NCBI GenBank assembly: GCA_049317265.1
Contig: JBMOIP010000002.1
Span: 186,001-250,000 of the forward strand
Reading direction: 5' to 3'
DNA from: CAIVAT01 sp049317265
GTDB lineage: Bacteria; Bacteroidota; Bacteroidia; Bacteroidales; FEN-979
DNA: 64,000 nt
In this document: piece after piece, positions 19,011 to 27,742 of the stretch
Numbering within the stretch: position 1 is the first letter of the stretch
Layout: every line of letters starts with the position of its first letter
Notes under the pieces: model-generated
The model's input: only the letters and a program-made list of their open reading frames with translations
Databases searched by the model: none
What the model was told of the DNA's origin: nothing
Program-made: the position numbers and the translations under genes

Positions 19011-20372
19011 TTATTGGAACTTTTTTTGCCTGATCTTCAAATAGATATCCTTATAGAACCCTATTCCATCGGAGAAAACCCTGCGGTAGTCAAGTACGAG
19101 TTCCTTATTCAGGTAATAATATCCTACCCATACACCAAGAGCGGTAAATAAAAGCGATGCCAGGGCAATTGCTGCCAGCGACTTGAAGATGAATACGGCG
19201 ATCAGGTCGCCAATCACGTTGGCTGCCACCATTACCCCAACTTTCCACAAATTGAGATCCGGTTTGTTGATGCTGTCCAAACCCACGCCTGTCATCCGGT
19301 CTAAAGGCAATAACAGTCCATAAACTGAAAAAACACGTACGATATTTGTCACACTTGACCTGGTTGTGGGATCAGTTACCACATATTTGCTTCCCCCTAA
19401 TAGGAGTACAAAAAAATCGGCAAAGACAAAAGTAATTACGCTAATCGCAATAAATAAATAGGTCATGGCGCCTGAATAGGAATAGAACAGATTCTTTACT
19501 TCGTCCATCTTCCCCTGGATGCTTGCTTTAGAAAGTTTGGGAAATGCTGTTGCAGCAAAACTGCGCAGCGGTATTTGCTGAAGTTCAGTAAGCTTCAACG
19601 GAATGCTGTATAGTGCAACTGCAGCAGTACCCATCGGGCTAAGGCTGATTATAAGGGTATCGGCAGTTCTAAGCAGGTTTGTCCCAATAATGGTGAATGT
19701 TGTATATTTCCCAAAGTGAAGCAATAACTTGTTTGTTCTGACTGTCGCTTTGGTGATATATCTTAAACCATCCCATCCGTAGAATATACAAATAGCAGAA
19801 GTTATCAGATTTATCCCAAGCTGCACCCAGATCAACTGCATTAACGACATCTTGAATATTAAATAATTCAGAAGGAGAAGCAGGAAAAATCCTCCGCTAT
19901 TAACGGCTTTGATCCAAAGAAGCGTACTGAATTTCTGGTCAGCCTGCATCACCACGACTGCAGTATTGAATGGAAGTGTGAAAAATGCGAGCAGTGGATA
20001 CCAGGTGAAAAATAATTCATATCCTGCGCGCCTGATGGGTTCACCAAATGCAAAATGGCAGCCCCAGATGATAATGGCTAAACCGATTGTTGCAAGTAAA
20101 CCGATCAGGCCATTAGAACCGATAAACCTGATACGTTCATCTTTGTCAACACCTGAGAGGTACCGGACAATGGCTGTATTGGTAATCCCGAAACGGAACA
20201 TGTCGATGAAGTTCCCGGTTGAAATATACAATACCCACTGCCCAAAGATTTCAATGGGAAAACTTCTTGTCAGGACAGCAAAACTGGCTATGCCAAAAAA
20301 GGCAATAGTGATATTTCCTGATAATGACAAAAAGTTAGCTTCCTTTATTATTTTCAGCAGGGCACCTTTCAT
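19011..20372 (-). CDS. Polysaccharide flippase (Wzx-like, MOP superfamily)
   Basis: A 453-residue membrane protein with about 12-14 helices and the general pattern of the polysaccharide biosynthesis (Wzx/RfbX) group of the multidrug/oligosaccharidyl-lipid/polysaccharide exporter superfamily: FLSLSGNITIAFFGIASFAVLTRSF near the N-terminus and RTADTLIISLSPMGTAAVALYSI in the middle. It would move undecaprenyl-diphosphate-linked repeat units across the inner membrane. The start is 12 bases from the Wzc-like stop, so the genes are coupled; a 79-base gap separates it from the Wzy-like gene. The substrate is unknown but must be the product of the transferases in this cluster. Confidence 0.85.
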   Translation of the reverse strand: MKGALLKIIKEANFLSLSGNITIAFFGIASFAVLTRSFPIEIFGQWVLYISTGNFIDMFRFGITNTAIVRYLSGVDKDERIRFIGSNGLIGLLATIGLAIIIWGCHFAFGEPIRRAGYELFFTWYPLLAFFTLPFNTAVVVMQADQKFSTLLWIKAVNSGGFFLLLLLNYLIFKMSLMQLIWVQLGINLITSAICIFYGWDGLRYITKATVRTNKLLLHFGKYTTFTIIGTNLLRTADTLIISLSPMGTAAVALYSIPLKLTELQQIPLRSFAATAFPKLSKASIQGKMDEVKNLFYSYSGAMTYLFIAISVITFVFADFFVLLLGGSKYVVTDPTTRSSVTNIVRVFSVYGLLLPLDRMTGVGLDSINKPDLNLWKVGVMVAANVIGDLIAVFIFKSLAAIALASLLFTALGVWVGYYYLNKELVLDYRRVFSDGIGFYKDIYLKIRQKKFQ

Positions 20373-20384
20373 GGATAGACTTGG

Positions 20385-22910
20385 CTAAGGATTATAACGG
20401 GTGAAAACCTGGAAACGAATCAGTTTTTTTAAAATTCTTCTAAATCTTGAGCGCTTTTTAGGCAAATCACCCAAAACAGATTCAATTACTTGCATTTCAA
20501 CGCCATTCAACAGGAACATAGGGGCATTGGCTGTGAGTTTCATGAAACTGTCGAGTGTGTTCTGGTCGGCCTGTGACCATACATGATTGGCCCTGCAAAT
20601 CAGCAGTGAAATATCGGCTGAAGGGACAATATCGGGAGGATAGGGGTAATAGAGGATCGGTGGGAGTTCAATAAGCACAAAATCTGGCACATGCGAAATC
20701 GCAAGATTATTTTTTGCTAATATGTCCGAATAACTGGAAACTGAAAAAAAATCAGCATCCACCTTGTAATAAAAAAACTCTCCAGGAGCGAAATTTGATT
20801 CTGTTACATCCAGGAAAGGACTGTTATAATCAACCCGGGTATCGCCATAACCAATAAGTTGGCTCAAATAGGAGATTTTACTTCTTTTATTGTTGTGTTC
20901 CTTTACCGATGCAGGTGGCTGAGACTCGGCATATCCAATCTGGGAGACCTCAGTTTTATGGAGTGATTCACGCGCATAATTAAGGACGAGAACTTTTTTC
21001 CCCTGCATTTTCAGTTTAACAGCGATGTTCCTGGCCATGACCGTTTTACCCTCATTGTCGAGGGTGCTGAAGAACAATAGCGTCCTGGTTTCGTTTTGGG
21101 CGGGTTTATCCTTCGGGTACAAACCAATATGCTGAATAATCATTTCCAGCAGGCGGTTTGCGATATAAAGGAAATTGAGAGAGCCGGTTTTAAGGTATAT
21201 CTTGGGAAATACGCCAACGGGATCGAGGTTGAGAATTTTTGCCGCTTTCTTTGGATTTCTAAGGGTCTCATCAAAATACTCCATAGCCAGAATAGTAGCA
21301 AGGACGAGGATAAAACCAATCAATGCTGCTACAATAACCAATAATTTGCGTTTGGTGGGATTGGGCGATAAGGGGAAAAACGGAGGATCCACCGTTTTAA
21401 TACTTGATGACAATTCTGCATCCTGCATTTTCAACTTGGCCATGTTCAGCCCGTGTAACAATTCGAGGAACTCCTGCTCGGCCACATTGATTTCACGTTC
21501 AATCCGTTTTATGTTCGCACCGGCCGGGGCATATATCGCGTATTGTTTCTGGAATTCAACAATCCGGTCGCCAAGAACATCCAGGCCTGCCTTAGTCTCC
21601 TCATACTGGATAACATTTGTAAGCCAGTCATTCAGCAAAGTAGCGATGGGGAGCCCTTCGGTGGTATTGCCGTAACTGTATAAATTACTGACCGAATTCC
21701 TCATCTCCTCCTTCAGTTTATCTGCCCTGATTTTAAGCTGTACAAGCGATTTGTCGTCGATGCTATCTCCAAATCCTATGGTTTCTGCCATGGCAATTTT
21801 GGAATTGATATCGCCAAGCTGGTTCCGTTTTTCAATGATTGAAGCGCTGCTAAGCTGAATTTGCTGCTGGTTTCCAAGTTTTTCCTCAATCCTCTTAATG
21901 GCAGCTTTTGCTCCGGCAAGTTCAATCCGTTTGTTGTGGTAACTCACATCGAGGTCTTCCTTTACAATGGCGACTGCTTTACTCTGCTCATAATAGTTGA
22001 TGATATTATGGTCTTCGTTGAATTTCAATAGCTTATCCTCTCCAACTTTGAGTCTTGCCGCTGCCTGCTTTACCTGGAATTCAAAATACTTTACAACAGC
22101 GTCCGACCTGTTTTCCTTGATGTTTTTATAGTTTTGAATGCACACGTCTGTAAAAAGCACAAGTGTCTGCCTGCAAATTCCCGGATCGTCAGATTCATAC
22201 TTCAGTTTTACCAGGTCACTGCTTCCGATCCTTTGTACGGTAACATTGGCAATTGCATTCAAAGAATAGTGGGGATGAGTGAAATTCAGCAACTTATATA
22301 CAAAGTTTGTATCGCTCTTTGCCATGTAATCCTTGAGGTTTTTAACCGTCTGCTCGTATGCGACCGGATCGATGGAAGGAGGTTGCAATGCGATGGTATT
22401 CGATGTATCAAGACTACTGAAAGAAAAAGTCTCCTTGATGGCCAGTGTATCGCTGGTTGTATCCGATATGGCGGTATTTTTCTTGTGACGGCTTTTGGTT
22501 TCTCCCTTTGCCTGGCTTAAATGATCACTTTTTGCAATAAACTTATAAATATGAGCAGGTGTTATGTTTCTGAGACTGACAAAGGATTGGTGCGATATGT
22601 ACTTTGGATCAGGGCTGGGAAGCATCAGGTGCTGCGCGAGCAGGCGGATGGCGACTTCCTGCTGGGTTTCCCGGGATTTTATAACATTAATAAGATTATC
22701 GAAGGCGGTATTGTTGGCAAAAAAACTGAATGATTTATCCATCTCAACGCTGGAACCCGATGCAATTCCAGTATAGAGGATCGTCTCGGAAGAGAAGGTG
22801 TAATGGGGTTTCCGGGTAAAATAGGTCACGAGCAGCGCCATTAATGCCGGTGTTACGAGCAATAATACCAGGTGTTTTTTAAGCAGCCTTAATATATCAA
22901 TTATGTTCAT
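20385..22910 (-). CDS. Wzc/Wzz-like chain-length protein with degenerate tyrosine-kinase domain
   Basis: An 841-residue polysaccharide co-polymerase. An N-terminal helix (about 13-30) and a second helix (about 520-545), preceded by the proline-rich PLSPNPTKRK, enclose a large periplasmic region with coiled coils, the Wzz topology. The cytoplasmic part resembles a bacterial tyrosine (BY) kinase: the P loop STLDNEGKTVMARNIAV is close to Walker A. However, the Walker A' aspartates are missing (VLVLNYARES where VLLIDxDxR is expected), Walker B reads VLIELPP with Glu for Asp, and there is no C-terminal tyrosine cluster, only one Tyr in the last 18 residues. It may bind nucleotide but is unlikely to be a normal autokinase. 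It overlaps the TolC-like gene by 14 bases. Confidence 0.85.
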   Translation of the reverse strand: MNIIDILRLLKKHLVLLLVTPALMALLVTYFTRKPHYTFSSETILYTGIASGSSVEMDKSFSFFANNTAFDNLINVIKSRETQQEVAIRLLAQHLMLPSPDPKYISHQSFVSLRNITPAHIYKFIAKSDHLSQAKGETKSRHKKNTAISDTTSDTLAIKETFSFSSLDTSNTIALQPPSIDPVAYEQTVKNLKDYMAKSDTNFVYKLLNFTHPHYSLNAIANVTVQRIGSSDLVKLKYESDDPGICRQTLVLFTDVCIQNYKNIKENRSDAVVKYFEFQVKQAAARLKVGEDKLLKFNEDHNIINYYEQSKAVAIVKEDLDVSYHNKRIELAGAKAAIKRIEEKLGNQQQIQLSSASIIEKRNQLGDINSKIAMAETIGFGDSIDDKSLVQLKIRADKLKEEMRNSVSNLYSYGNTTEGLPIATLLNDWLTNVIQYEETKAGLDVLGDRIVEFQKQYAIYAPAGANIKRIEREINVAEQEFLELLHGLNMAKLKMQDAELSSSIKTVDPPFFPLSPNPTKRKLLVIVAALIGFILVLATILAMEYFDETLRNPKKAAKILNLDPVGVFPKIYLKTGSLNFLYIANRLLEMIIQHIGLYPKDKPAQNETRTLLFFSTLDNEGKTVMARNIAVKLKMQGKKVLVLNYARESLHKTEVSQIGYAESQPPASVKEHNNKRSKISYLSQLIGYGDTRVDYNSPFLDVTESNFAPGEFFYYKVDADFFSVSSYSDILAKNNLAISHVPDFVLIELPPILYYPYPPDIVPSADISLLICRANHVWSQADQNTLDSFMKLTANAPMFLLNGVEMQVIESVLGDLPKKRSRFRRILKKLIRFQVFTRYNP

Positions 22911-23661
22911 GACCTTCCGGTATGGTGTTAATGATGTTAAATTTCATGCCTGATGTTTCCTCCAGGATCATATATGCATTCATAAATGCCGAGCGTGCAT
23001 TTTCAAACGCAGCTTCGGAATCGGAAACAGTGGCCGACATATTTGTATACTCGGTCAGTGGTATTACACCGTTCAGAAACTCCTTTTCAACCATCTGCAT
23101 GTTGATTTTTACGGTCTCAATTTTCTTTGCCGCAAGGATCATTAACTTCTGCTTAAGGATAAGATCATTATACTCAGTGATGACGAGTTTCTTCAGGTCG
23201 CTGACCTTTTCTTCATAATCATTCCGGGCAATTTCAATCTCTGTTTTAACCATCTGGATTTGGTTTTTCCGGTCGACGAAATCATTGATGGCGAACTTTA
23301 ATGTGCCGCCAACCCCGTATCGGAACTCACTTTTGTTGGTTGAGACCGCTAAATTGGTAATTTGTTCTGTAGAATAATTGGTAAATGTTCCATAACGGAC
23401 ATCTGCAGACAAACTGAGATTCTTGGTCCAGGAATTTGTATAGGCCTTCAATGCATTATTATTTACACCAACCGCCAGTTTACTTGATTTTAGACCGGCA
23501 TTGTGGGCAATGGCAGAGTCGATCAGTACATTCAGCGGAGGAATAAGGGTGCTTATATTGTCATTTTCAACGTTAAACCGATGTGTTGACTGGCTATATC
23601 CGCCGGAAGGATCAACGAGGTATAAACTGAGAAAAAGTAAAGTTGTAAACAAATATCTCAT
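22897..23661 (-). CDS. Half-size TolC-like outer membrane protein
   Basis: A protein of about 254 residues with a signal peptide (about 1-23, ending GGYSQ) and one copy of the TolC-type repeat: IDSAIAHNAGLKSSKLAVGVNNNALKA, a short beta region (about 75-110), then a long helical hairpin (about 120-235) with KLVITEYNDLILKQKLMILAAKKIE and NARSAFMNAYMILEETSG. TolC proteins normally have two such repeats and about 430-490 residues, so this is a half-size version that might form a hexamer. I prefer the ATG at 23661 over a TTG three codons upstream. It precedes and overlaps the Wzc-like gene, and no Wza-type export protein is present in the window, so it may be the outer-membrane partner for polysaccharide export. 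Confidence 0.78.
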   Translation of the reverse strand: MRYLFTTLLFLSLYLVDPSGGYSQSTHRFNVENDNISTLIPPLNVLIDSAIAHNAGLKSSKLAVGVNNNALKAYTNSWTKNLSLSADVRYGTFTNYSTEQITNLAVSTNKSEFRYGVGGTLKFAINDFVDRKNQIQMVKTEIEIARNDYEEKVSDLKKLVITEYNDLILKQKLMILAAKKIETVKINMQMVEKEFLNGVIPLTEYTNMSATVSDSEAAFENARSAFMNAYMILEETSGMKFNIINTIPEGHEHN

Positions 23662-23780
23662 AACCCGCAAATATACTAAAATTCAGTTATTACAATGGAG
23701 GATGCCCTGGAAGCCTGTTCCGGCGAACATTTCATGGAAACCGGATAAAATTTTGCGCAAATTCATTACGTAATTTGAGG

Positions 23781-24695
23781 TTAAAAGTTTGGTTGTTCAT
23801 ATACCTCTTTGGAAAAAAGATGGCTCATATGCCAGCTTACAGCATTTTTATATGCCCTGAAATGATCAAAGGATCCTTTAACAAGGAAGACCATTGCATT
23901 CTTTGGCATGGCAATGCACACCTGGTATAGTGCTGCAATCATGAATGTTAAGCCAGAGACATTCCGTCTCAGAAAGATGAGCCTGGAGCGATTCATGTAA
24001 TAGGTTTTCAAAGGACTCAATTTTCCTGTGGAGATCGACTCCTTGTGATACACCAGGGAGTTGTGCACGTACCACATCTGGTATCCCGCATGCCTGATCC
24101 TTGCTCCAAAGTCATGCTCCTCGTAATACAGGAAGTAACACTCTGCCATCAGCCCGATTTCCCTGATAACTCTTACCGGGATCATCATGGCGGCTCCGTG
24201 GCAGTAGGAGGTAAGGGCATCTACCCCGAACTGGCCGGTATCTTTCTGCCCCATGCCGAGACTCTTATTACGAATGGTAAAATGGTTGAATTCGGTAATG
24301 CCTGAAAACTGGATCGTATCGGGGGTGTGGAAATACCGGATTTTAGGACTGACAGCCCCGATCGAAGGATTTGCCTCCAATTTTAACACCAGTGGCTCCA
24401 GGAATCCCGGATCAACTTCCGTGTCATTGTTTAACAATAAAATGTACTTGCCTTTTGCCTGCCTGATACCCAGGTTGTTGCCACCTGCAAATCCCAGGTT
24501 CTCACTGCTCAGGATCAGGTTAACCTCCGGGAATTGTTCTTTGATACAGGTGGGGTCATCGTTTGGTGAAGCATTGTCAACAACGATGACTTCAATATTC
24601 GGATAAGAAATTTTACGCAGGGAAGCAAGCATCTCGCAGGTCACTTCCGGGTGATCATAATTGATGGATATGATAGATATTAAAGGAAAATCCAT
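23781..24695 (-). CDS. Glycosyltransferase family 2, rhamnosyltransferase-like (WbbL group)
   Basis: A 304-residue enzyme with the classic GT2 pattern of the WbbL/RfbN group: ISIISINYDHPEVTCEMLASL, EVIVVDNASPND (about 38-49), NLGFAGGNNLGIRQAKGKY (about 68-86) and LLLNNDTEVDP, where DTE is the metal-binding motif. The later motif YYEEHDFGARIR is typical of the catalytic-base region. A hydrophobic C-terminal segment may touch the membrane. The start at 24695 gives MDFPLISII and an 8-base gap to the upstream stop; a longer reading would overlap the sugar transferase gene by 64 bases and adds no conserved residues. It is the likely second transferase after the initiating enzyme. Specificity is inferred by family. 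Confidence 0.9.
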   Translation of the reverse strand: MDFPLISIISINYDHPEVTCEMLASLRKISYPNIEVIVVDNASPNDDPTCIKEQFPEVNLILSSENLGFAGGNNLGIRQAKGKYILLLNNDTEVDPGFLEPLVLKLEANPSIGAVSPKIRYFHTPDTIQFSGITEFNHFTIRNKSLGMGQKDTGQFGVDALTSYCHGAAMMIPVRVIREIGLMAECYFLYYEEHDFGARIRHAGYQMWYVHNSLVYHKESISTGKLSPLKTYYMNRSRLIFLRRNVSGLTFMIAALYQVCIAMPKNAMVFLVKGSFDHFRAYKNAVSWHMSHLFSKEVYEQPNF

Positions 24696-24703
24696 AATTA
24701 AAA

Positions 24704-25963
24704 TTAAACTGAACTCTTCTGAAACAAAGCCTTGGCTGTTCTGTAAATAAGCCATAAATCGTACCAAAAGGAGTATTTATTGCCTATCATATGCTCTGTA
24801 TAATATTTAATATCATAACTTTTACGCTCTGTCTCAGACATATCTCCGCCTTTACCCCTGAGTTCGACCTGCCACAGACCTGTAATTCCAGCTGGTGCCA
24901 GGCAGCGGATGGCTGTATCAACACCCTGCTCACTGTTTGTAAGCATCCGTTGAACTTCATATATTGGCAGGGGCCGGTTTCCAACGATGGACATATCGCC
25001 TTTTAATACATTGATGAGCTGTGGCAACTCATCTATGCTGGTGTTACGGATGAATTTACCTACCCGGGTCACCCGTGGATCGTTGGATATTTTGTTGAAG
25101 GTAGGCGTGGTTTTATTGATCTCCTTTAATTGCCGCCGGTATTCATTTTCGCATATTTCCGTACCATAAATATATAATTTTGGCGAACAGGACTCTCCCG
25201 GAGAAAACTTTGCGCATTCGGGGCATTTGACGGTAAAATCGACCCCGGTTTGGTTCTGTTTTACAGCATATTGGTTCTTTTCCTTTGCAAGCTTTTCCAG
25301 TTCCTTGTCAGCGCCTGTCCGCATGGAACGTAGTTTGTAAAAATCAAAGTCATGCGATCTGCCGAATCTTTTTGAGGTGTAATACACTTTGCCTCTCGAT
25401 TCAACCCTGATGGCAATAATTATAATTAACAGAAGAGGGGAGAGCAATAATAACGCGGTTCCGGCAACAACAATGTCAAAGATCCTTTTCGATAGAGGCA
25501 TTTTAAATTGGACATCCTCTTTGAAACTCGGCCGTTCCACCGGATATTTTTGACGAAAGGTATTTAGAAATTTGATACGGTTTACCAGATCTGACGGCAA
25601 TTCCAACCCTGGAACTTTATAATCATTCACCTTTTTTACAAAAAGAGGGAGGACATAAAAATCATCAACCTTTTTATCAAATGCTTCCCGGATCATTTCA
25701 GGAGTGAATTCATGGGTGAGCAGAATAAAAGCAACTTCGTTGAAGGCAGGATCGCGCCGGAGTTTGTCGTGCAATTCAATGCCGGTACCGCCTGAGAGGT
25801 ATTGTTCACTGAGGATTGCATTCGGTTTCGCGTTGTTTTGCAGATAAATATCAGCGGCTTGCTTATTTCTGCATACAACAAGATCTATTTGGTCACTGAG
25901 CGCCAAATGGTCAATTTCGTCAGTTGAAACTCCAATATAGAGAATTGATAATTTGTTTTCCAT
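24704..25963 (-). CDS. Initiating sugar-1-phosphate transferase with N-terminal pseudo-receiver and Cys4 insert
   Basis: A 419-residue fusion. Residues about 1-115 follow a receiver-domain fold, but Glu53 replaces the acceptor Asp, the acidic pair is lost and Leu105 replaces the KP lysine. Residues about 155-419 are a bacterial sugar transferase (WcaJ/WbaP core) that moves a sugar phosphate from a nucleotide sugar to undecaprenyl phosphate: SKRIFDIVVAGTALLLLSPLLL, FGRSHDFDFYKLRSM, NDPRVTRVGKFIRNTSIDEL, GDMSIVGNRPLP and LAPAGITGLWQV. An insertion after the first core element contains Cys247, Cys250, Cys259 and Cys271, spaced like a zinc ribbon. It follows a single-domain response regulator by 60 bases, which suggests phosphorelay control of polymer initiation. 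The transferase call is firm; the regulatory role is inferred. Confidence 0.9.
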   Translation of the reverse strand: MENKLSILYIGVSTDEIDHLALSDQIDLVVCRNKQAADIYLQNNAKPNAILSEQYLSGGTGIELHDKLRRDPAFNEVAFILLTHEFTPEMIREAFDKKVDDFYVLPLFVKKVNDYKVPGLELPSDLVNRIKFLNTFRQKYPVERPSFKEDVQFKMPLSKRIFDIVVAGTALLLLSPLLLIIIIAIRVESRGKVYYTSKRFGRSHDFDFYKLRSMRTGADKELEKLAKEKNQYAVKQNQTGVDFTVKCPECAKFSPGESCSPKLYIYGTEICENEYRRQLKEINKTTPTFNKISNDPRVTRVGKFIRNTSIDELPQLINVLKGDMSIVGNRPLPIYEVQRMLTNSEQGVDTAIRCLAPAGITGLWQVELRGKGGDMSETERKSYDIKYYTEHMIGNKYSFWYDLWLIYRTAKALFQKSSV

Positions 25964-26023
25964 AGTTGCAATGCCTGTTTCGGGATCAATACAAGATATA
26001 AATCGACGAATTCTTCATTAAGT

Positions 26024-26413
26024 TCACCATTTCCGGGAATGGTGAACAGGATTAAGGTTTTTGAAGACCAGTGCATCCAGCTCTTCAGGATTGAAAGGCT
26101 TGCAAAGGTAATCCTGTGCCCCAAGGCGGTAACATTTTACCCGTTCCTTGCTGTTTTCCACGCTTGAAAGCATGATCACGGGGGTGTGCTTGGTATAGCC
26201 TCGCTGACGAAACATCTCCAGGAACTCGTAACCGTCTTTGTTGGGCATCTGAATATCGCAGATTACGAGATCGGGCAGGTTTCCTTCCAGCCATTCAAGC
26301 GCTTCATTTCCATCTGATTTGGCAACGACTTCATAATTTTTTGAGACCAGGAACCTGTCAAGGATCATTCGGATGGTAGGTTCATCATCAATTACGAGAA
26401 TTGTATTTTTCAT
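26024..26413 (-). CDS. Single-domain response regulator (CheY-like) heading the exopolysaccharide operon
   Basis: A 129-residue receiver domain: ILVIDDEPT (acidic pair), LVICDIQMPNKDG (acceptor Asp), VIMLSS (Thr/Ser switch) and DYLCKPF (conserved Lys). All catalytic residues are present, so it should be phosphorylated. I set the start at the ATG at 26413 (MKNTILVIDDEP); another ATG at 26422 would add three residues, and upstream sequence up to 26539 is open but looks like AT-rich leader. No output domain is attached. It is the first gene of the run containing the pseudo-receiver sugar transferase, Wzc-, Wzx- and Wzy-like genes, so it probably acts by protein contact. No cognate kinase is adjacent. 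Confidence 0.88.
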   Translation of the reverse strand: MKNTILVIDDEPTIRMILDRFLVSKNYEVVAKSDGNEALEWLEGNLPDLVICDIQMPNKDGYEFLEMFRQRGYTKHTPVIMLSSVENSKERVKCYRLGAQDYLCKPFNPEELDALVFKNLNPVHHSRKW

Positions 26414-26618
26414 AGGATTCATTTTTACAATTGCAACATTCAATTCGTATGCAATATACATTTTATTAATTAATACAACGCATTGTTTGCAATGAACAAA
26501 AATGCAATTTTTTTTTCGAAAAGAGACATGGGGATTCAAGAAATCGTGAAAGGCAAATGCTGATTTTTATGTAGGTGTTTGCCCTACAACCCGGGAAAGC
26601 AAGAAAAAGTAAGAAATG

Positions 26619-27701
26619 CTATGAACTTCGTTTGGCAAAATGGTCTGAATCACCCCATTCTCCATAGCCAATTGTATCTCCAGCCATATGTATACGGGCT
26701 TCAAGGCAGCTTTTACACTCCTCAGCCTCCTCATCCAGGCAGGGTTTGTTTTCGTAAAGGAGATAATCCTGGCGGTATTTGACCGGTGTCAGGTTGGGCA
26801 TGATCACATTGGCACCAACCATTAGAGCCTTCTCACGGCCCTGGGGATCAATTGTTTGCATTGCTGTTGTCGCCGCAATATTGATGTCTTTCATCATGAT
26901 CCGTAAAATGGCAACCATTTTCAATGCAAGGTCAAACCTGCTTTTCAGCGGCAACAATTCATCCTTGTACTGATATAATGGCGTATCAATGTGTTCAATA
27001 TAGGGCCCCATACCGGCCATGTCGATGTCAAAGTCCCTGAAAAAGAGCAGGTCGTCGGCAAGATCGGGAATGGTTTGAAAGGGGAGGCCGATCATTACGC
27101 CTGTTCCAACCTGGTAACCGACCTTTCTCAATGTCTTTAAAGCATCCAGCCTGCGGTTGTAATCGTGGGTTTTATTCTCAGGGTGCAATTTTGCATACAG
27201 GTTTGGGTTTGAAACTTCAATGCGAAGGAGATACCGGTGGGCGCCTGCTGAAAACCATCGCCTGTAGGTATCCTCAGATTGCTCCCCAAGAGAGAGTGTT
27301 ACATGAATCTTTCCTTCTGTCTGGTTGTGAATTCTTGATAACAGGGACTCAATTTTGTTCACAAATGTTTTATTGGTTTGTTCCCCCGACTGGATCACGA
27401 TGGAGGCATAATCATTTGTGTATGCGTAGTTTACAGCGTCCAGCACTTCGGTATCGGTCATCTGGTACCGGACAAACCTGCTATTACCGGAACGGATGCC
27501 GCAGTAATAACAGTTCTTTTTGCAATAGTTAGAGTATTCGATCAACCCCCTGAAATAGACTTTTTTCCCAATCCCGGCAGCCTTCACGGCTTTCGCTTTT
27601 TCAAATAGTTGAAGGCGTTCCTTTTCACTGGTATTCAACAGGTAAATCAAATCCTCCCTGGAGAAGGATGCCTGTTCGAGTATTTTCTCAATGACCTTCA
27701 C
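26619..27701 (-). CDS. hydE: [FeFe] hydrogenase maturase HydE (radical SAM)
   Basis: A 360-residue radical SAM enzyme required, with HydF and HydG, to build the H cluster of [FeFe] hydrogenase. The [4Fe-4S] motif is Cys60, Cys64 and Cys67 in the HydE-type context IEYSNYCKKNCYYCGIR. Other HydE landmarks are IVIQSGEQ, RYLLRIEVSNPNLYAKLHP, GTGVMIGLPFQT and MPNLTPVKYR. The C-terminus keeps Cys321, Cys329 and Cys332, which in some HydE proteins hold an accessory cluster. HydF, HydG and the hydrogenase are not in the window. The gene lies 41 bases after ychF on the same strand and may share its transcript. It implies at least occasional anaerobic hydrogen metabolism. Confidence 0.93.
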   Translation of the reverse strand: MKVIEKILEQASFSREDLIYLLNTSEKERLQLFEKAKAVKAAGIGKKVYFRGLIEYSNYCKKNCYYCGIRSGNSRFVRYQMTDTEVLDAVNYAYTNDYASIVIQSGEQTNKTFVNKIESLLSRIHNQTEGKIHVTLSLGEQSEDTYRRWFSAGAHRYLLRIEVSNPNLYAKLHPENKTHDYNRRLDALKTLRKVGYQVGTGVMIGLPFQTIPDLADDLLFFRDFDIDMAGMGPYIEHIDTPLYQYKDELLPLKSRFDLALKMVAILRIMMKDINIAATTAMQTIDPQGREKALMVGANVIMPNLTPVKYRQDYLLYENKPCLDEEAEECKSCLEARIHMAGDTIGYGEWGDSDHFAKRSS

Positions 27702-27742
27702 TTTTCAGACTTAGTGTAATGATTCCAACTTAAATAATCCGG

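Noticed and set aside
23668..23695. Possible promoter in front of the TolC-like gene (minus-strand TATATTTG at 23675-23668)
   Set aside because: The -33 TTG is only 17 bases away, and the start would fall on the start codon; plausible but not strong enough to list.
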